A stretch of 62,696 nucleotides of DNA from Methylotenera_A sp031422335 (GCA_031422335.1 JANOQW010000030.1:1-62696), one strand, 5' to 3'. Shown: positions 51,273-60,347, counted from the stretch's first letter. Notes: generated by a model not told the origin, from the letters alone. A program made the numbers and translations.

Positions 51273-51596
51273 ATGAAATTAAAATTTGTATTATCTGTGT
51301 TGTCATCGGCCACAATTTTTAGCGCCAATGTTGCACTAGCCAACCATCATGAAGGCGGTCATGACCATGGCAACAAAGAGCAATATAAAACCTCAGCCGA
51401 TGCCAACAAAGATGGCAAGCTGACTTATGATGAGTATAGATTGCACAACGAAAATCGCAGCAAGAAAAAATTTGATCACATGGATGCCAATAAAGACGGC
51501 ACATTGGATGAGGCTGAATTAAAAGCGATTCATGAAATGGGTAGCAGTTGCGACCACCACAAAATGGATAAAGCGCCAGCTGCCAGCAAAACTTAA
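51273..51596 (+). CDS. small exported EF-hand protein, His-rich
   Basis: 107 residues. Signal peptide (MKLKFVLSVLSSATIFSANV, cleaved after ALA), a His-rich start to the mature part (NHHEGGHDHGN), then two EF-hand loops DANKDGKLTYDE and DANKDGTLDEAE. The C-terminus has SSCDHHKMD. The two loops and the His clusters suggest binding of calcium plus a transition metal; a CDF metal transporter gene follows. AGGAG precedes the ATG and a terminator follows the stop. Confidence 0.82.
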   Translation: MKLKFVLSVLSSATIFSANVALANHHEGGHDHGNKEQYKTSADANKDGKLTYDEYRLHNENRSKKKFDHMDANKDGTLDEAELKAIHEMGSSCDHHKMDKAPAASKT

Positions 51597-51610
51597 TTGT
51601 TAATTCACTA

Positions 51611-51641
51611 AAAAAAGCACAGTTTAGCTGTGCTTTTTTTT
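51611..51641 (+). terminator. intrinsic terminator
   Basis: Stem AAGCACAG / CTGTGCTT with a five-base loop, A-run before and eight T bases after, downstream of the EF-hand pair. Confidence 0.9.
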
Positions 51642-51663
51642 CGCCATTTGTTAGCATGTGTTA

Positions 51664-52332
51664 ATGACAAACCACGCACATCAGCATGACGACGACCCCC
51701 ATCGTCACCAAGATGAACATCCAGCCAAAAAATCACCCAAAAACATCTATGCTATTCCCTTTGTGTTAATTTTGGGCTTTGGGTTTATTGAAATTTTTGG
51801 CGGTATTTGGACTAACTCGCTGGCCTTGCTCAGCGATGCTTGGCATATGTTGTCTGATGCCTTTGCATTGGGCTTAGCTTGGTTCGCAGCGCACTTATCA
51901 GCCAAGCCAGGTACGCATAAACACGCCAGCGGACAAAGTCACCTAGAAATTGCCGCCTCGTCCATTAACGCGCTACTGATGCTGGCGGTAGTGGCCTATA
52001 TCATCTATGAAGCATTGCAGCGCTTTAACAATCCACAACCTGTCACAGGCGGCTATGTCATGTTAATTGCGTTTGCTGGCTTGGTGGTGAATTTGATGGT
52101 GGCCAAAATGCTGCATGGTGACCACACGCATAATTACAATAAGCGCGCTGCTTATTTGCATGTGCTGGGCGATTTGTTAGGGTCGGTTGCGGCGCTACTG
52201 GCGGGCGCGGTGATTTACTTTACAGGTTGGCTGCAAGCCGACCCAGTACTGTCTATTTTTATCTCACTACTGCTTTTGTTTGTCACCATTAAGCTCACAA
52301 TAGATATTTGGCAATCATATAAAAATGGCTGA
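51664..52332 (+). CDS. cation diffusion facilitator (CDF) transporter without the cytosolic domain
   Basis: About 222 residues. His-rich N-terminus (NHAHQHDDDPHRHQDEHP), then six membrane helices with the two CDF metal sites: SDAWHMLSDA on helix 2 and HVLGDLLGS on helix 5; a His-containing loop (HGDHTHNYN) lies between. The protein ends at WQSYKNG right after helix 6, so the usual 80-100 residue cytosolic metal-sensing domain is absent. Short CDF proteins of this kind exist, so it may be functional. Likely zinc or related divalent metal efflux by proton antiport. Start (ATG 51664 or GTG 51658) lacks a clear ribosome site. Confidence 0.85.
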   Translation: MTNHAHQHDDDPHRHQDEHPAKKSPKNIYAIPFVLILGFGFIEIFGGIWTNSLALLSDAWHMLSDAFALGLAWFAAHLSAKPGTHKHASGQSHLEIAASSINALLMLAVVAYIIYEALQRFNNPQPVTGGYVMLIAFAGLVVNLMVAKMLHGDHTHNYNKRAAYLHVLGDLLGSVAALLAGAVIYFTGWLQADPVLSIFISLLLLFVTIKLTIDIWQSYKNG

Positions 52333-52352
52333 TTTAAATTCGAGCGAAAATA

Positions 52353-52390
52353 GCTTGCCTGCAACCCGCATAGATATTGCCTCGCAGAGC
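52353..52390. repeat. REP-like palindrome, copy 6 (diverged, inverted)
   Basis: GCTTGCCTGCAACC, then GCATAGATATTG, then CCTCGCAGAGC: loop recognisable but the arms pair only partly. ATGTTTTTTA follows, so it may still terminate the CDF transcript. Confidence 0.6.
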
Positions 52391-52457
52391 ATGTTTTTTA
52401 ATGATTCAATTTTAATCACCTCACTTATTTAATAACCTCACCTAAAGGAGAAATCAA

Positions 52458-52637
52458 ATGCCCTATGTCAATGTAAAACTCGCTGGAAACATCACTAAAG
52501 AACAGAAAAAAGAGATCGCCAAAGAAATCACCGAAACCTTGCAAAAGCATGCGCATAAACCACCCAGTTATACCTACATTGTGTTTGAAGAAGTGAAAAT
52601 GGAAGATTGGGCAATAGGCGGAAGTTTGCTGGGGTGA
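52458..52637 (+). CDS. 4-oxalocrotonate tautomerase family protein
   Basis: 59 residues: MPYVNVKLAGNITKEQKKEI and onward to WAIGGSLLG. After Met removal the N-terminal Pro is the general base of this superfamily, and the length and the KEQKKEIAKEITETL helix fit 4-OT subunits, which form hexamers. Catalyses keto-enol tautomerisation; the physiological substrate is unknown. AGGAG lies 8 bases before the ATG. The stop overlaps the GTG start of the DUF2971 gene (GTGA). Confidence 0.85.
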   Translation: MPYVNVKLAGNITKEQKKEIAKEITETLQKHAHKPPSYTYIVFEEVKMEDWAIGGSLLG

Positions 52638-53725
52638 ATAAACTCTCAGGCTTTATTGCGACTTTCTGGGGATTTTTTATTAACAAATTCTGTAATTTTG
52701 AAGAAGACTCTACCTATGTTTTTAAATATCGGTCTGACAAGACGTTTTCGCGAGATTTAGATGGACTTAAAGATAATTACTTTTGGGCTGCTACGAGAGA
52801 TAGACTGAATGACCCATTTGAGGGAATGTATGAAGGTGATAGGCTGGATTTTGAAATAAATACTATTGATTTATTGGCTAAACAAGTCACCAAAGGAAAC
52901 CTTAGCTTTGTTGAGGTTAAAGAATCTATTGAAAATTTACTTTTATTCGTAGATAAGTCAGGGATTTTTTCTTTAAGCACATCACCATTTGAGGAGTTAC
53001 TATGGGCGCATTATGGGAACTCGCACAGTGGGTATTGTGTTAAATATAATCTTGAAAAGCTAATTCAGTTTGAAAATAAGATGCGCGAAAAAATTGTTGT
53101 GAGATATGAAAACAAGCCGCCCATCTATTTCTTAACCGATTTTTTAGGCGCTAAAGACGTGTCATTAATTTTGTGGAAATTACTCGGTATTAAATCTAAG
53201 TCATGGGCTTATGAATCTGAAGTTAGGCTTATTTGTGACCCGTCTGGTAAACATGAGTATGATTATAGAGCAGTAGAAGCTATTTATTTTGGGCTTAAAG
53301 CTAAAAAGTCTATTAAACAAAAGGTTATGAAGACTTTAGCTGGTAGAGGTATTAAATATTTTGAAATTAAGTTGGTAAATAATGCGTATAAGTTAATAGC
53401 AGAGCCAATTGTAGATATTTTTTTAGATAGCCCAAAATATAATTATAAAATTTCTGAAATTGAAGATAGTGCAATCAATTTAAAATTTTTAAAACCTGAA
53501 CAGCTTAAGTTTTCGGCATATCTTAGTAAAGCAGCAGAGATTGTTAGACGCGACGCATATTGTGAAAAAGTAATATTTGTAGACTTTAGTTCATCCAAAG
53601 GCACAACTGAAAGTCCTGTGATTTATGTGACATATGAAAACAAACATAACCAACCAATAAACAAATTTTTCACAATCAACCAGATTAATAACGATTATGC
53701 ACTTATCACTGACTTAAATTCTTGA
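52634..53725 (+). CDS. DUF2971 domain protein
   Basis: 363 residues from the GTG at 52634, which overlaps the tautomerase stop (GTGA); an in-frame TTG at 52607 is the alternative. The DUF2971 region contains FWAATRDRLNDPFEGMYEGD, LLWAHYGNSHSGYCVKYNL and WAYESEVRLIC. The last 100 residues are a separate Lys/Asn/Ile-rich part without recognisable motifs. The gene is markedly richer in A+T than its neighbours, which suggests acquisition by transfer. DUF2971 proteins are often found in variable or defence-related regions; no function is known. Confidence 0.78.
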   Translation: MNKLSGFIATFWGFFINKFCNFEEDSTYVFKYRSDKTFSRDLDGLKDNYFWAATRDRLNDPFEGMYEGDRLDFEINTIDLLAKQVTKGNLSFVEVKESIENLLLFVDKSGIFSLSTSPFEELLWAHYGNSHSGYCVKYNLEKLIQFENKMREKIVVRYENKPPIYFLTDFLGAKDVSLILWKLLGIKSKSWAYESEVRLICDPSGKHEYDYRAVEAIYFGLKAKKSIKQKVMKTLAGRGIKYFEIKLVNNAYKLIAEPIVDIFLDSPKYNYKISEIEDSAINLKFLKPEQLKFSAYLSKAAEIVRRDAYCEKVIFVDFSSSKGTTESPVIYVTYENKHNQPINKFFTINQINNDYALITDLNS

Positions 53726-53771
53726 TAAGAATCATAGCTTTTTGCTTAGATTTAAGCGGTAAAATATATTT

Positions 53772-55571
53772 ATGTTCGACCCCAAGCCTATTTTAAAAAA
53801 TCTGCCTAATCTGCCAGGTGTGTATCGCATGATGAATGCGGAGGCGGTGGTGATTTATGTAGGCAAAGCCAAAGACATTAAAAAGCGGGTTTCCAGCTAT
53901 TTCAATAAAAACTTGCCTAGCCCACGCACCAAGATGATGGTGTCGCAAATTGCTAAGATTGAGACCACGGTGACGCGTAGCGAAGCAGAGGCTTTGTTGC
54001 TTGAAAATAACCTCATCAAAAGCATTATGCCGCGTTATAACGTGTTGTTTCGCGATGATAAATCGTACCCGTATATTGCACTGACTGGCGATGCGTTTCC
54101 GCGATTAGCGTTTCACCGCGGGGCGCAACGTAAAGGTAATCAATATTTTGGCCCTTTCCCCAACTCTGTTGCAGTGCGGGAAAGTATTCAGTTACTGCAA
54201 AAAGTATTTAAGCTGCGCACTTGTGAAAACACCGTGTTTGCAAACCGCAGTCGGCCGTGTTTGCAATACCAAATTGCGCGTTGTACTGCGCCTTGTGTCG
54301 ATTATATTTCTGCAGAAAACTACGCGCATGATGTGCACCATGCGGCGATGTTTTTGCAAGGAAAAACCAACGAGGTACTGAATGCGTTGGGCGACAAAAT
54401 GAACACAGCAGCGGCCAATCAGGAGTATGAGTCTGCGGTGGTGTTTCGCGACCGTATGCAAGCACTGCGCCAAGTACAAGCCAAGCAATTTGTTAGCGAT
54501 TTTAGTGTCAACGATGCAGATGTGATTGCCCTAGCAAGCAATAAGGGCGGGCACTGCATTAACTTGGTGATGATACGCGGTGGGCGCCATTTGGGCGATA
54601 AAAGTTACTTTCCTAAAAATAGCCAAGATGCAGAGTTGACCGAAACCATGGAGGCTTTTGTCACCCAACATTACACGCCGCAAAATACGCCGCCGTTAAT
54701 TGTGTGTGGCGTGGCGTTTGAAACTAAAGATTTTGAGCAAACATTGAGCGAGCTAACAGCGCGTAAAGTGCGAATTTTAACCAATGCCATTGGCGATAAA
54801 CGGGTGTGGCTAAAAATGGCACAAACCAATGCCGAGCTGGCATTGACACAGCAACAGCAAACCTCTAGCAACCAAGCAGCGCGCCTATTGGCGCTGCGTG
54901 AAGCCTTGCGCTTACCCGACAATATTGAACGTATGGAATGCTTTGATATTAGCCACACCATGGGCGAGGCAACGGTAGCTAGCTGTGTGGTGTTTGATAA
55001 AGGCGATTTGCAAAATGGCGAATATCGGCGCTATAACATCACCGGCATTACGCCAGGTGATGACTATGCGGCGATGCGTGACGTGTTGACTAGGCGCTAC
55101 AAAAAAGTAGCGGCGGGTGAGGGTGTTCGGCCAGATTTGGTATTTATTGACGGCGGAAAAGGTCAGTTGGGTGTGGCGATTGAGGTGATGCAAGAAGTAG
55201 GGCTGGAAGATATCTTGCTGATTGGTATTGCCAAGGGAGAGGATAGAAAGCCAGGCTTAGAAACCATGATATTTAGTGATACAGGCGAAATGGTGAATTT
55301 ACCTACCGATAATATTGGCCTGCACCTATTGCAGCAGATTCGTGATGAAGCGCACCGGTTTGCCATTACAGGACATCGTGCAAAGCGTGCCAAGGCGCGA
55401 ATTACCTCAAGCCTAGAAGATATTGCAGGGGTGGGTGCGAAGCGCCGCAAAGCACTATTGACGCGCTTTGGTGGATTAGACGCTATAAAAAGTGCTAGTA
55501 TGGATGAAATTGCAGAAGTAGACGGGGTAAGCAAAAGCCTCGCACAAAGCATCTATGATGCATTACATTAA
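53772..55571 (+). CDS. uvrC: UvrABC system protein C
   Basis: Nuclease subunit that makes both incisions in nucleotide excision repair. 599 residues. GIY-YIG domain at the N-terminus (LPGVYRMMNAEAVVIYVGKA), UvrB-binding UVR motif (NQEYESAVVFRDRMQALR), RNase H-like C-terminal nuclease domain (MECFDISHTMGEATVAS, VFIDGGKGQLG) and two helix-hairpin-helix motifs (SLEDIAGVGAKRRKALL). Followed by pgsA, a common neighbour in proteobacteria. Confidence 0.97.
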   Translation: MFDPKPILKNLPNLPGVYRMMNAEAVVIYVGKAKDIKKRVSSYFNKNLPSPRTKMMVSQIAKIETTVTRSEAEALLLENNLIKSIMPRYNVLFRDDKSYPYIALTGDAFPRLAFHRGAQRKGNQYFGPFPNSVAVRESIQLLQKVFKLRTCENTVFANRSRPCLQYQIARCTAPCVDYISAENYAHDVHHAAMFLQGKTNEVLNALGDKMNTAAANQEYESAVVFRDRMQALRQVQAKQFVSDFSVNDADVIALASNKGGHCINLVMIRGGRHLGDKSYFPKNSQDAELTETMEAFVTQHYTPQNTPPLIVCGVAFETKDFEQTLSELTARKVRILTNAIGDKRVWLKMAQTNAELALTQQQQTSSNQAARLLALREALRLPDNIERMECFDISHTMGEATVASCVVFDKGDLQNGEYRRYNITGITPGDDYAAMRDVLTRRYKKVAAGEGVRPDLVFIDGGKGQLGVAIEVMQEVGLEDILLIGIAKGEDRKPGLETMIFSDTGEMVNLPTDNIGLHLLQQIRDEAHRFAITGHRAKRAKARITSSLEDIAGVGAKRRKALLTRFGGLDAIKSASMDEIAEVDGVSKSLAQSIYDALH

Positions 55572-55609
55572 TAACTAAAGCTAATTAAAAACTTGATTAA
55601 ACCAAGCTT

Positions 55610-56197
55610 ATGAACTGGAACGTCCCCAATATCTTAACGGTGCTGCGCATCGCACTTATCCCTGTATTTGTCGGTATATTTTACTTACCCAAAGCCGCGT
55701 TTGATAGCTTTGGGTTTCCCTCGCATTGGGCAAATACCATGGCAGCCTCTATTTTCGCAATTGCTGCTTTTACCGATTGGCTCGATGGTTATTGGGCGCG
55801 TAAGTTTAATCAATCTAGCAATTTTGGTGCGTTTCTGGACCCTGTAGCTGATAAGTTGATGGTGGCTGCGGCATTAATCGTGTTGGTAGAGTTTGAGCGT
55901 ATTGGGGCAGTCATTGCGCTGATTATTATTGGGCGTGAAATTGCTATTAGCGCGTTGCGTGAGTGGATGGCAGGCACAGGTGAGCGTAGTAGTGTGGCGG
56001 TGGCGCAAATGGGTAAAATTAAAACTGCGGCGCAAATGCTAGCCATATTATTATTGCTTTACTATGACAGGATAGGAAGCTTCAATACTAAGCTGGTAGG
56101 GCAGGTGCTGATTATTTTTGCGGCGTTTTTAACTTTGCTATCAATGGCTTATTATTTAAAAGCAGCATGGCCGACAATTAAAAAATCAATTAACTAG
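55610..56197 (+). CDS. pgsA: CDP-diacylglycerol-glycerol-3-phosphate 3-phosphatidyltransferase
   Basis: Inner-membrane enzyme committing CDP-diacylglycerol to phosphatidylglycerol synthesis. 195 residues, four to five helices. The CDP-alcohol phosphatidyltransferase signature is complete: DWLDGYWARKF followed by GAFLDPVADKLM (D-G-x2-A-R-x8-G-x3-D-x3-D). Opens with WNVPNILTVLRIALIPVF, typical of PgsA. 38 bases after uvrC. Confidence 0.96.
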   Translation: MNWNVPNILTVLRIALIPVFVGIFYLPKAAFDSFGFPSHWANTMAASIFAIAAFTDWLDGYWARKFNQSSNFGAFLDPVADKLMVAAALIVLVEFERIGAVIALIIIGREIAISALREWMAGTGERSSVAVAQMGKIKTAAQMLAILLLLYYDRIGSFNTKLVGQVLIIFAAFLTLLSMAYYLKAAWPTIKKSIN

Positions 56198-56261
56198 ATT
56201 TTTTAAAATGGCCTATATTTAAGAATTGTTCAAGAATAGTGTAAATAGGCCTGTTTCAGCC

Positions 56262-56289
56262 TTGACACAAAGTCAAAAATCGCTAAAAT
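56262..56289 (+). promoter_or_regulatory. promoter of tRNA-Gly
   Basis: TTGACA and TAAAAT separated by 16 bases; the -10 box ends 14 bases before the mature tRNA 5' end, a normal stable-RNA spacing. Confidence 0.7.
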
Positions 56290-56303
56290 GCTGGCTTCTT
56301 AAC

Positions 56304-56379
56304 GCGGGAATAGCTCAGCTGGTAGAGCGCAACCTTGCCAAGGTTGAGGTCGCGAGTTCGAGCCTCGTTTCCCGCTCCA
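56304..56379 (+). tRNA. tRNA-Gly (GCC anticodon)
   Basis: 76 nt cloverleaf with encoded CCA. Acceptor GCGGGAA / TTCCCGC, anticodon loop CTTGCCAAG, T-loop GTTCGAGC. Discriminator base T. Confidence 0.97.
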
Positions 56380-56456
56380 TTTATTGTTTTAAGCCACCAA
56401 ACTTAAAACGTAGCTTAAAAGATAAACATTGTTTACTTAAAGCTAGCAACACAGTC

Positions 56457-56490
56457 AAAACGGCGATTGCTGCAATGCTTTCGCCGTTTT
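56457..56490 (+). terminator. hairpin, probable terminator of tRNA-Gly
   Basis: 10 bp perfect stem AAAACGGCGA / TCGCCGTTTT with a 14-base loop that is itself partly self-complementary (ATTGC-T-GCAAT). The T-run is short (TTTTAGTTT). Confidence 0.6.
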
Positions 56491-56529
56491 AGTTTCAGCA
56501 TTGTGTATAATTAGTTTTTGTGCACACAT

Positions 56530-56603
56530 GGCGCGATAGCAAAGCGGTTATGCCGCGGCCTGCAAAGCCGTTTAGGCCGGTTCGACTCCGGCTCGCGCCT
56601 CCA
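56530..56603 (+). tRNA. tRNA-Cys (GCA anticodon)
   Basis: 74 nt cloverleaf with encoded CCA. Acceptor GGCGCGA / TCGCGCC, anticodon loop CTGCAAA, T-loop GTTCGACTC, discriminator T. Confidence 0.96.
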
Positions 56604-56684
56604 AATTTCCTCAGTTGTTGCTTTTTCAGCCAAACAATTCATCTATTTTTACATTTGTACGCAATCTATTGGTGCATGTACTTG

Positions 56685-56698
56685 AGTACAATAGTACT
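56685..56698. promoter_or_regulatory. palindrome AGTAC-AATA-GTACT upstream of the secretion operon
   Basis: Perfect 5 bp arms about 65 bases before the ABC transporter start. The 11-mer AGTACAATAGT recurs at 61073-61083 upstream of the adhesin gene, which suggests a common regulator, possibly the LuxR-type protein of the same cluster. Confidence 0.45.
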
Positions 56699-56762
56699 AT
56701 TACAATAATGTTGATACATTACATTAAATATAAATCTTAATAGATTGACTAAATAGAGTGAA

Positions 56763-58931
56763 ATGGCCAGCTTAGAAAATATAACTTTAGAAGATTTGGC
56801 CGATCCACCCGCAGGTGGTTACGATAGCTTGCTGGGCTGTCTGATGCTGGCCTGTCGTGCCAACCAAGTAGCAACAACGCCAGACGCGCTAGTGGCTGGC
56901 ATGCCGTTGCGAAACGGTAAAATGACGCCAGCAGTGTTTAAGCGTGCCGCAGAGCGTGCCAATCTTTCTGTCACTACCCTTAAAAAACCACTCAACCAAA
57001 TTCGTTCAGAACTCTTGCCAGTGACCTTGTTGCTGAATAATAACGAAGCTTGCAAGCTGGTACGCATCAATATTAAAAATAATACTGCGCATGTCATTTA
57101 TCCTGAATTTGGTGATGCTGAGGTAGAAGTGCCGCTGGCTGATTTGGCTGAGCAATACTCGGGTTATTTTATTGTCACTAAAATCAAATATATTTTTGAT
57201 AAGCGTGCGCCCGCTGTGGGTAAGGTGCGCCTAAAACATTGGTTTTGGGGCACATTAGCAGAAAATAAACGCATTTATCGCGATGTGATGTTGGCGGCAT
57301 TTTTGGTGAATATGTTTGCGCTGGCCATGCCAATTTTTACTATGAATGTGTATGACCGCGTGGTACCCAATCGTTCTATAGAAACCTTGTGGGTAATGGC
57401 CATTGGCGTGGCAATTATTGTGGTTGGCGATTTAATTTTGCGCACCATGCGCGGCTACTTTTTAGATTGGGCCAGTGCGCGTATCGACATTAAGCTCAGC
57501 GCACGAATTATGCAGCAAGTACTAGGGCTGCGCATGGAACAGAAGCCAAATTCAGTGGGTTCTTTTGCCAGTAATTTGCGCTCGTTTGAGGGTGTGCGAG
57601 ATTTTATTACCTCGGCCACCATTACCACCATGATTGATATACCATTTGGCCTGATTTTTATTGCGGTCATGGCGTGGATTTCTTGGCCAATGGTGATTCC
57701 TGTCATTATTGGCGCAGTGATTATGTTGCTGTATGCGTTTAGTGTGCAAACTAAAATGCATGCGCTTTCTGAAACCATGTATCGTGCGGGCGCTTTGCGA
57801 AACGCCACCCTGATTGAAAGCTTGGTTGGGCTGGAAACAGTAAAAGCGCTGGGTATGGAAGGTAATATGCAGCGCAAATGGGAGCATAGTGCGAATTATT
57901 TAACCGAGGTAGGCAGCAAATTACGCTTGTTGTCGCAATCCATCAACAATGGTTCCAGCGCTATTTTGCAAATAATAAATGTTGTACTGGTGCTGCTGGG
58001 CGTGTATTTGGTGATTCAGGGTGATCTCACCATGGGTGGTTTAATTGCTTGCTCTATGCTGTCATCGCGCGCGCTGGCACCCATCGCACAAACCGCAGGC
58101 TTGCTCACCCAATATCATACGGCAAGCACCTCATTGCAATCGTTAGACGAGGTGATGAACAAGCCCGTTGAGCGTCCAGATGATTCAAATTTTCTGTCGC
58201 GTACTAGCTTTTTAGGCGATATCGAGTTTAGAGAAGTCAGTTTTAAATACCCAGGTGCAGAAGAAAATGCACTAACTAAGGTTTCGTTTAAAATTAAAGC
58301 AGGTGAGCATGTGGCGCTGCTTGGCCGCATGGGTTCTGGTAAATCAACCATCCATAAACTCATGCTGGGCTTGTATCAACCAACCGAAGGCGCCGTGCTG
58401 GTGGATGGTATTGATGCACGCCAAATTGACCCTGCCGAATTGCGTCGGTCTATCGGCTACGTGCAGCAAGATACGCATTTGTTTTATGGCAGTATGCGCG
58501 AAAATATCACCATGACCTCACCACACGCTGATGACGCTACGGTGTTGGCGGCGGCGCATGCGGGCGGTATTGATGAATTTATAAATGCTAACCCCAAAGG
58601 CTTTGATTTATTGGTAGGCGAGCGCGGTGAAACGCTCTCTGGCGGCCAACGTCAAGGTGTGGGTATTGCGCGCGCTTTAATCGCCAAGCCAAATATTTTG
58701 CTATTAGACGAGCCGACCAGCGCGATGGATCATACTAGCGAAGATAACGTGAAAAAACGCCTGATGGCGGCAGCTGCGGGCAAAACCATTGTACTGATTA
58801 CGCATCGTTCTACCATGTTCGATCTGGCCAATCGCATTATTGTGGTGGATACAGGTAGAGTGGTGGCAGATGGCCCAAAAGATCAAGTCATAGAAGCTTT
58901 GCGCACGGGCAAAGTGGCGAAGGCCTTGTAG
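56763..58931 (+). CDS. type I secretion ABC transporter (permease/ATPase), LapB/HlyB type
   Basis: 722 residues. N-terminal C39-peptidase-like domain (about 15-135, YDSLLGCLMLACRANQVATT) that lacks a complete Gln/Cys/His catalytic set and so should recognise rather than cut its substrate. Six membrane helices follow (AAFLVNMFALAMPIFTMNVY and onward), then the ATPase: Walker A GRMGSGKSTIHKLM (about 520), Q-loop VQQDTHLF, signature LSGGQRQGVGIARAL, Walker B LLLDEPTSAMD, H-loop ITHRS. It exports the giant adhesin encoded downstream with the adaptor 3 bases away and an outer-membrane TolC-type protein not in the window. Confidence 0.93.
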   Translation: MASLENITLEDLADPPAGGYDSLLGCLMLACRANQVATTPDALVAGMPLRNGKMTPAVFKRAAERANLSVTTLKKPLNQIRSELLPVTLLLNNNEACKLVRINIKNNTAHVIYPEFGDAEVEVPLADLAEQYSGYFIVTKIKYIFDKRAPAVGKVRLKHWFWGTLAENKRIYRDVMLAAFLVNMFALAMPIFTMNVYDRVVPNRSIETLWVMAIGVAIIVVGDLILRTMRGYFLDWASARIDIKLSARIMQQVLGLRMEQKPNSVGSFASNLRSFEGVRDFITSATITTMIDIPFGLIFIAVMAWISWPMVIPVIIGAVIMLLYAFSVQTKMHALSETMYRAGALRNATLIESLVGLETVKALGMEGNMQRKWEHSANYLTEVGSKLRLLSQSINNGSSAILQIINVVLVLLGVYLVIQGDLTMGGLIACSMLSSRALAPIAQTAGLLTQYHTASTSLQSLDEVMNKPVERPDDSNFLSRTSFLGDIEFREVSFKYPGAEENALTKVSFKIKAGEHVALLGRMGSGKSTIHKLMLGLYQPTEGAVLVDGIDARQIDPAELRRSIGYVQQDTHLFYGSMRENITMTSPHADDATVLAAAHAGGIDEFINANPKGFDLLVGERGETLSGGQRQGVGIARALIAKPNILLLDEPTSAMDHTSEDNVKKRLMAAAAGKTIVLITHRSTMFDLANRIIVVDTGRVVADGPKDQVIEALRTGKVAKAL

Positions 58932-58934
58932 ATT

Positions 58935-60347
58935 ATGAGTGAATCCTTATTTAATAAAATAGGCAAAGTCAATAATTTGTTTAGCCGTCAATCGTGGCTG
59001 ACTAAACCAATTTATTATCTGATTGACCGTGCTGTGCCCACCGAAAGTCGCGACGATTTAAGTTGGCATGAAGAAGCCGATTTGGCTATTTTGGAGCAAA
59101 CACCGCTCAAAGCCAAGCGGCTGCTATACGCCATACTCGCAATTTTACTGGCTGCGCTGGCATGGGCTTGGCTGGCAAAAGTGGATGAAATTACCCGTGG
59201 TGAAGGCAGGGTTATTCCGTCGCGTCAATTGCAAGTTATTCAGTCGCTAGATGGCGGCATTGTGTCTGAAATTTTAGTCAAAGAGGGTGATTTAGTTAAG
59301 ATTGGCATGCCGCTGATTAAGATTGATGAAACACGCGCTATTTCTTCTTTGCGCGAAAACAAAGGCCAATATTTAGCCTTATTAGCCAAGCAAGCTAGGT
59401 TGCGTGCGCTTGCAGAAGGCGGCGCATTTAATCCACCAACAGAAGTAAAGTCAGAGTCACCGCTGGCTTATGAAGAAGAATATGCCCTTTATACCGCCAG
59501 TCGCGAGGATTTAGATTCGATTGTCAGCATTGCGCGCGACCAAATGGTGCAACGTGAAAAAGAATTGGTAGAGGTGCAATTTAAAAAAGAACTGGCCGAA
59601 AAAACCTATGAATCTGCTAACAAAGAATTGATAGCAAATAAGCCATTATTAGCCAGCGGCGCGGTTTCTGAAATTGATATTTTAAAACTAGAACGTGAAG
59701 TCACGCGTGCCCGTGGTGAAATAGATCAATCGCGTGCACAAATAAGCCGTATTCAAGTGAGCATTAGTGAAGCCAGACGTAAAATTGTAGAAGCAGAACA
59801 AAGTTTTCGCAGCAAAGTTCGGGCGGAGCTCAATGAGGTCAGCGCTAAGCTGAATAGCTTGACTGAAACCAGCGTAGCGCTCACCGATAAAGTCAAACAA
59901 TCCACCTTAAAATCACCAGTAAACGGCAAAGTCAGTCGTTTATTTTTTAATACGCTTGGCGGCGTGATTCAACCTGGAAAAGAGGTGTTGGAAGTTGTTC
60001 CCACCGACGAAGTATTAGTGATTGAAACCAAAGTAGAGATTAAAGACATTGCCTTTTTACGCCCACAACAGCCTGCTGTGGTTAAGCTGACCGCTTATGA
60101 TTACTCCATTTATGGCACGCTAGATGCTGTTGTAGAGAGCATTGCTGCTAATTCAATTGTTGATGACAAGGGCAATGCTTATTATTTGGTGCGTGTGCGC
60201 ACGCTGCAGAAAACCTTAGGTAATAATCTACCGATTATACCTGGCATGGTAGCGCAGGTCGATATTTTAACAGGCAAAAAAACTATTTTATCTTATTTGC
60301 TAAAACCTGTATTGAAAGCTAAATCGTACGCATTTAGTGAGCGTTAA
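58935..60347 (+). CDS. HlyD family type I secretion membrane-fusion protein (LapC type)
   Basis: 470 residues. One membrane helix near residue 60 (LLYAILAILLAALAWAWLA), lipoyl/biotinyl half-motif GRVIPSRQLQVIQSLDGGIV, EGDLVKIGMPLIKID, long periplasmic coiled coil (about 170-320), second half LKSPVNGKVSRLFFNTLGGV, and a C-terminal beta domain with VKLTAYDYSIYGTLDAVV, typical of HlyD/LapC. Bridges the ABC transporter to the outer-membrane channel. Confidence 0.93.
   Translation: MSESLFNKIGKVNNLFSRQSWLTKPIYYLIDRAVPTESRDDLSWHEEADLAILEQTPLKAKRLLYAILAILLAALAWAWLAKVDEITRGEGRVIPSRQLQVIQSLDGGIVSEILVKEGDLVKIGMPLIKIDETRAISSLRENKGQYLALLAKQARLRALAEGGAFNPPTEVKSESPLAYEEEYALYTASREDLDSIVSIARDQMVQREKELVEVQFKKELAEKTYESANKELIANKPLLASGAVSEIDILKLEREVTRARGEIDQSRAQISRIQVSISEARRKIVEAEQSFRSKVRAELNEVSAKLNSLTETSVALTDKVKQSTLKSPVNGKVSRLFFNTLGGVIQPGKEVLEVVPTDEVLVIETKVEIKDIAFLRPQQPAVVKLTAYDYSIYGTLDAVVESIAANSIVDDKGNAYYLVRVRTLQKTLGNNLPIIPGMVAQVDILTGKKTILSYLLKPVLKAKSYAFSER

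Noticed and set aside
52607..52633. Upstream TTG start for the DUF2971 gene
   Set aside because: It would extend the gene 27 bases further into the tautomerase coding region; the GTG at 52634 with the GTGA overlap is the simpler choice, though not proven.
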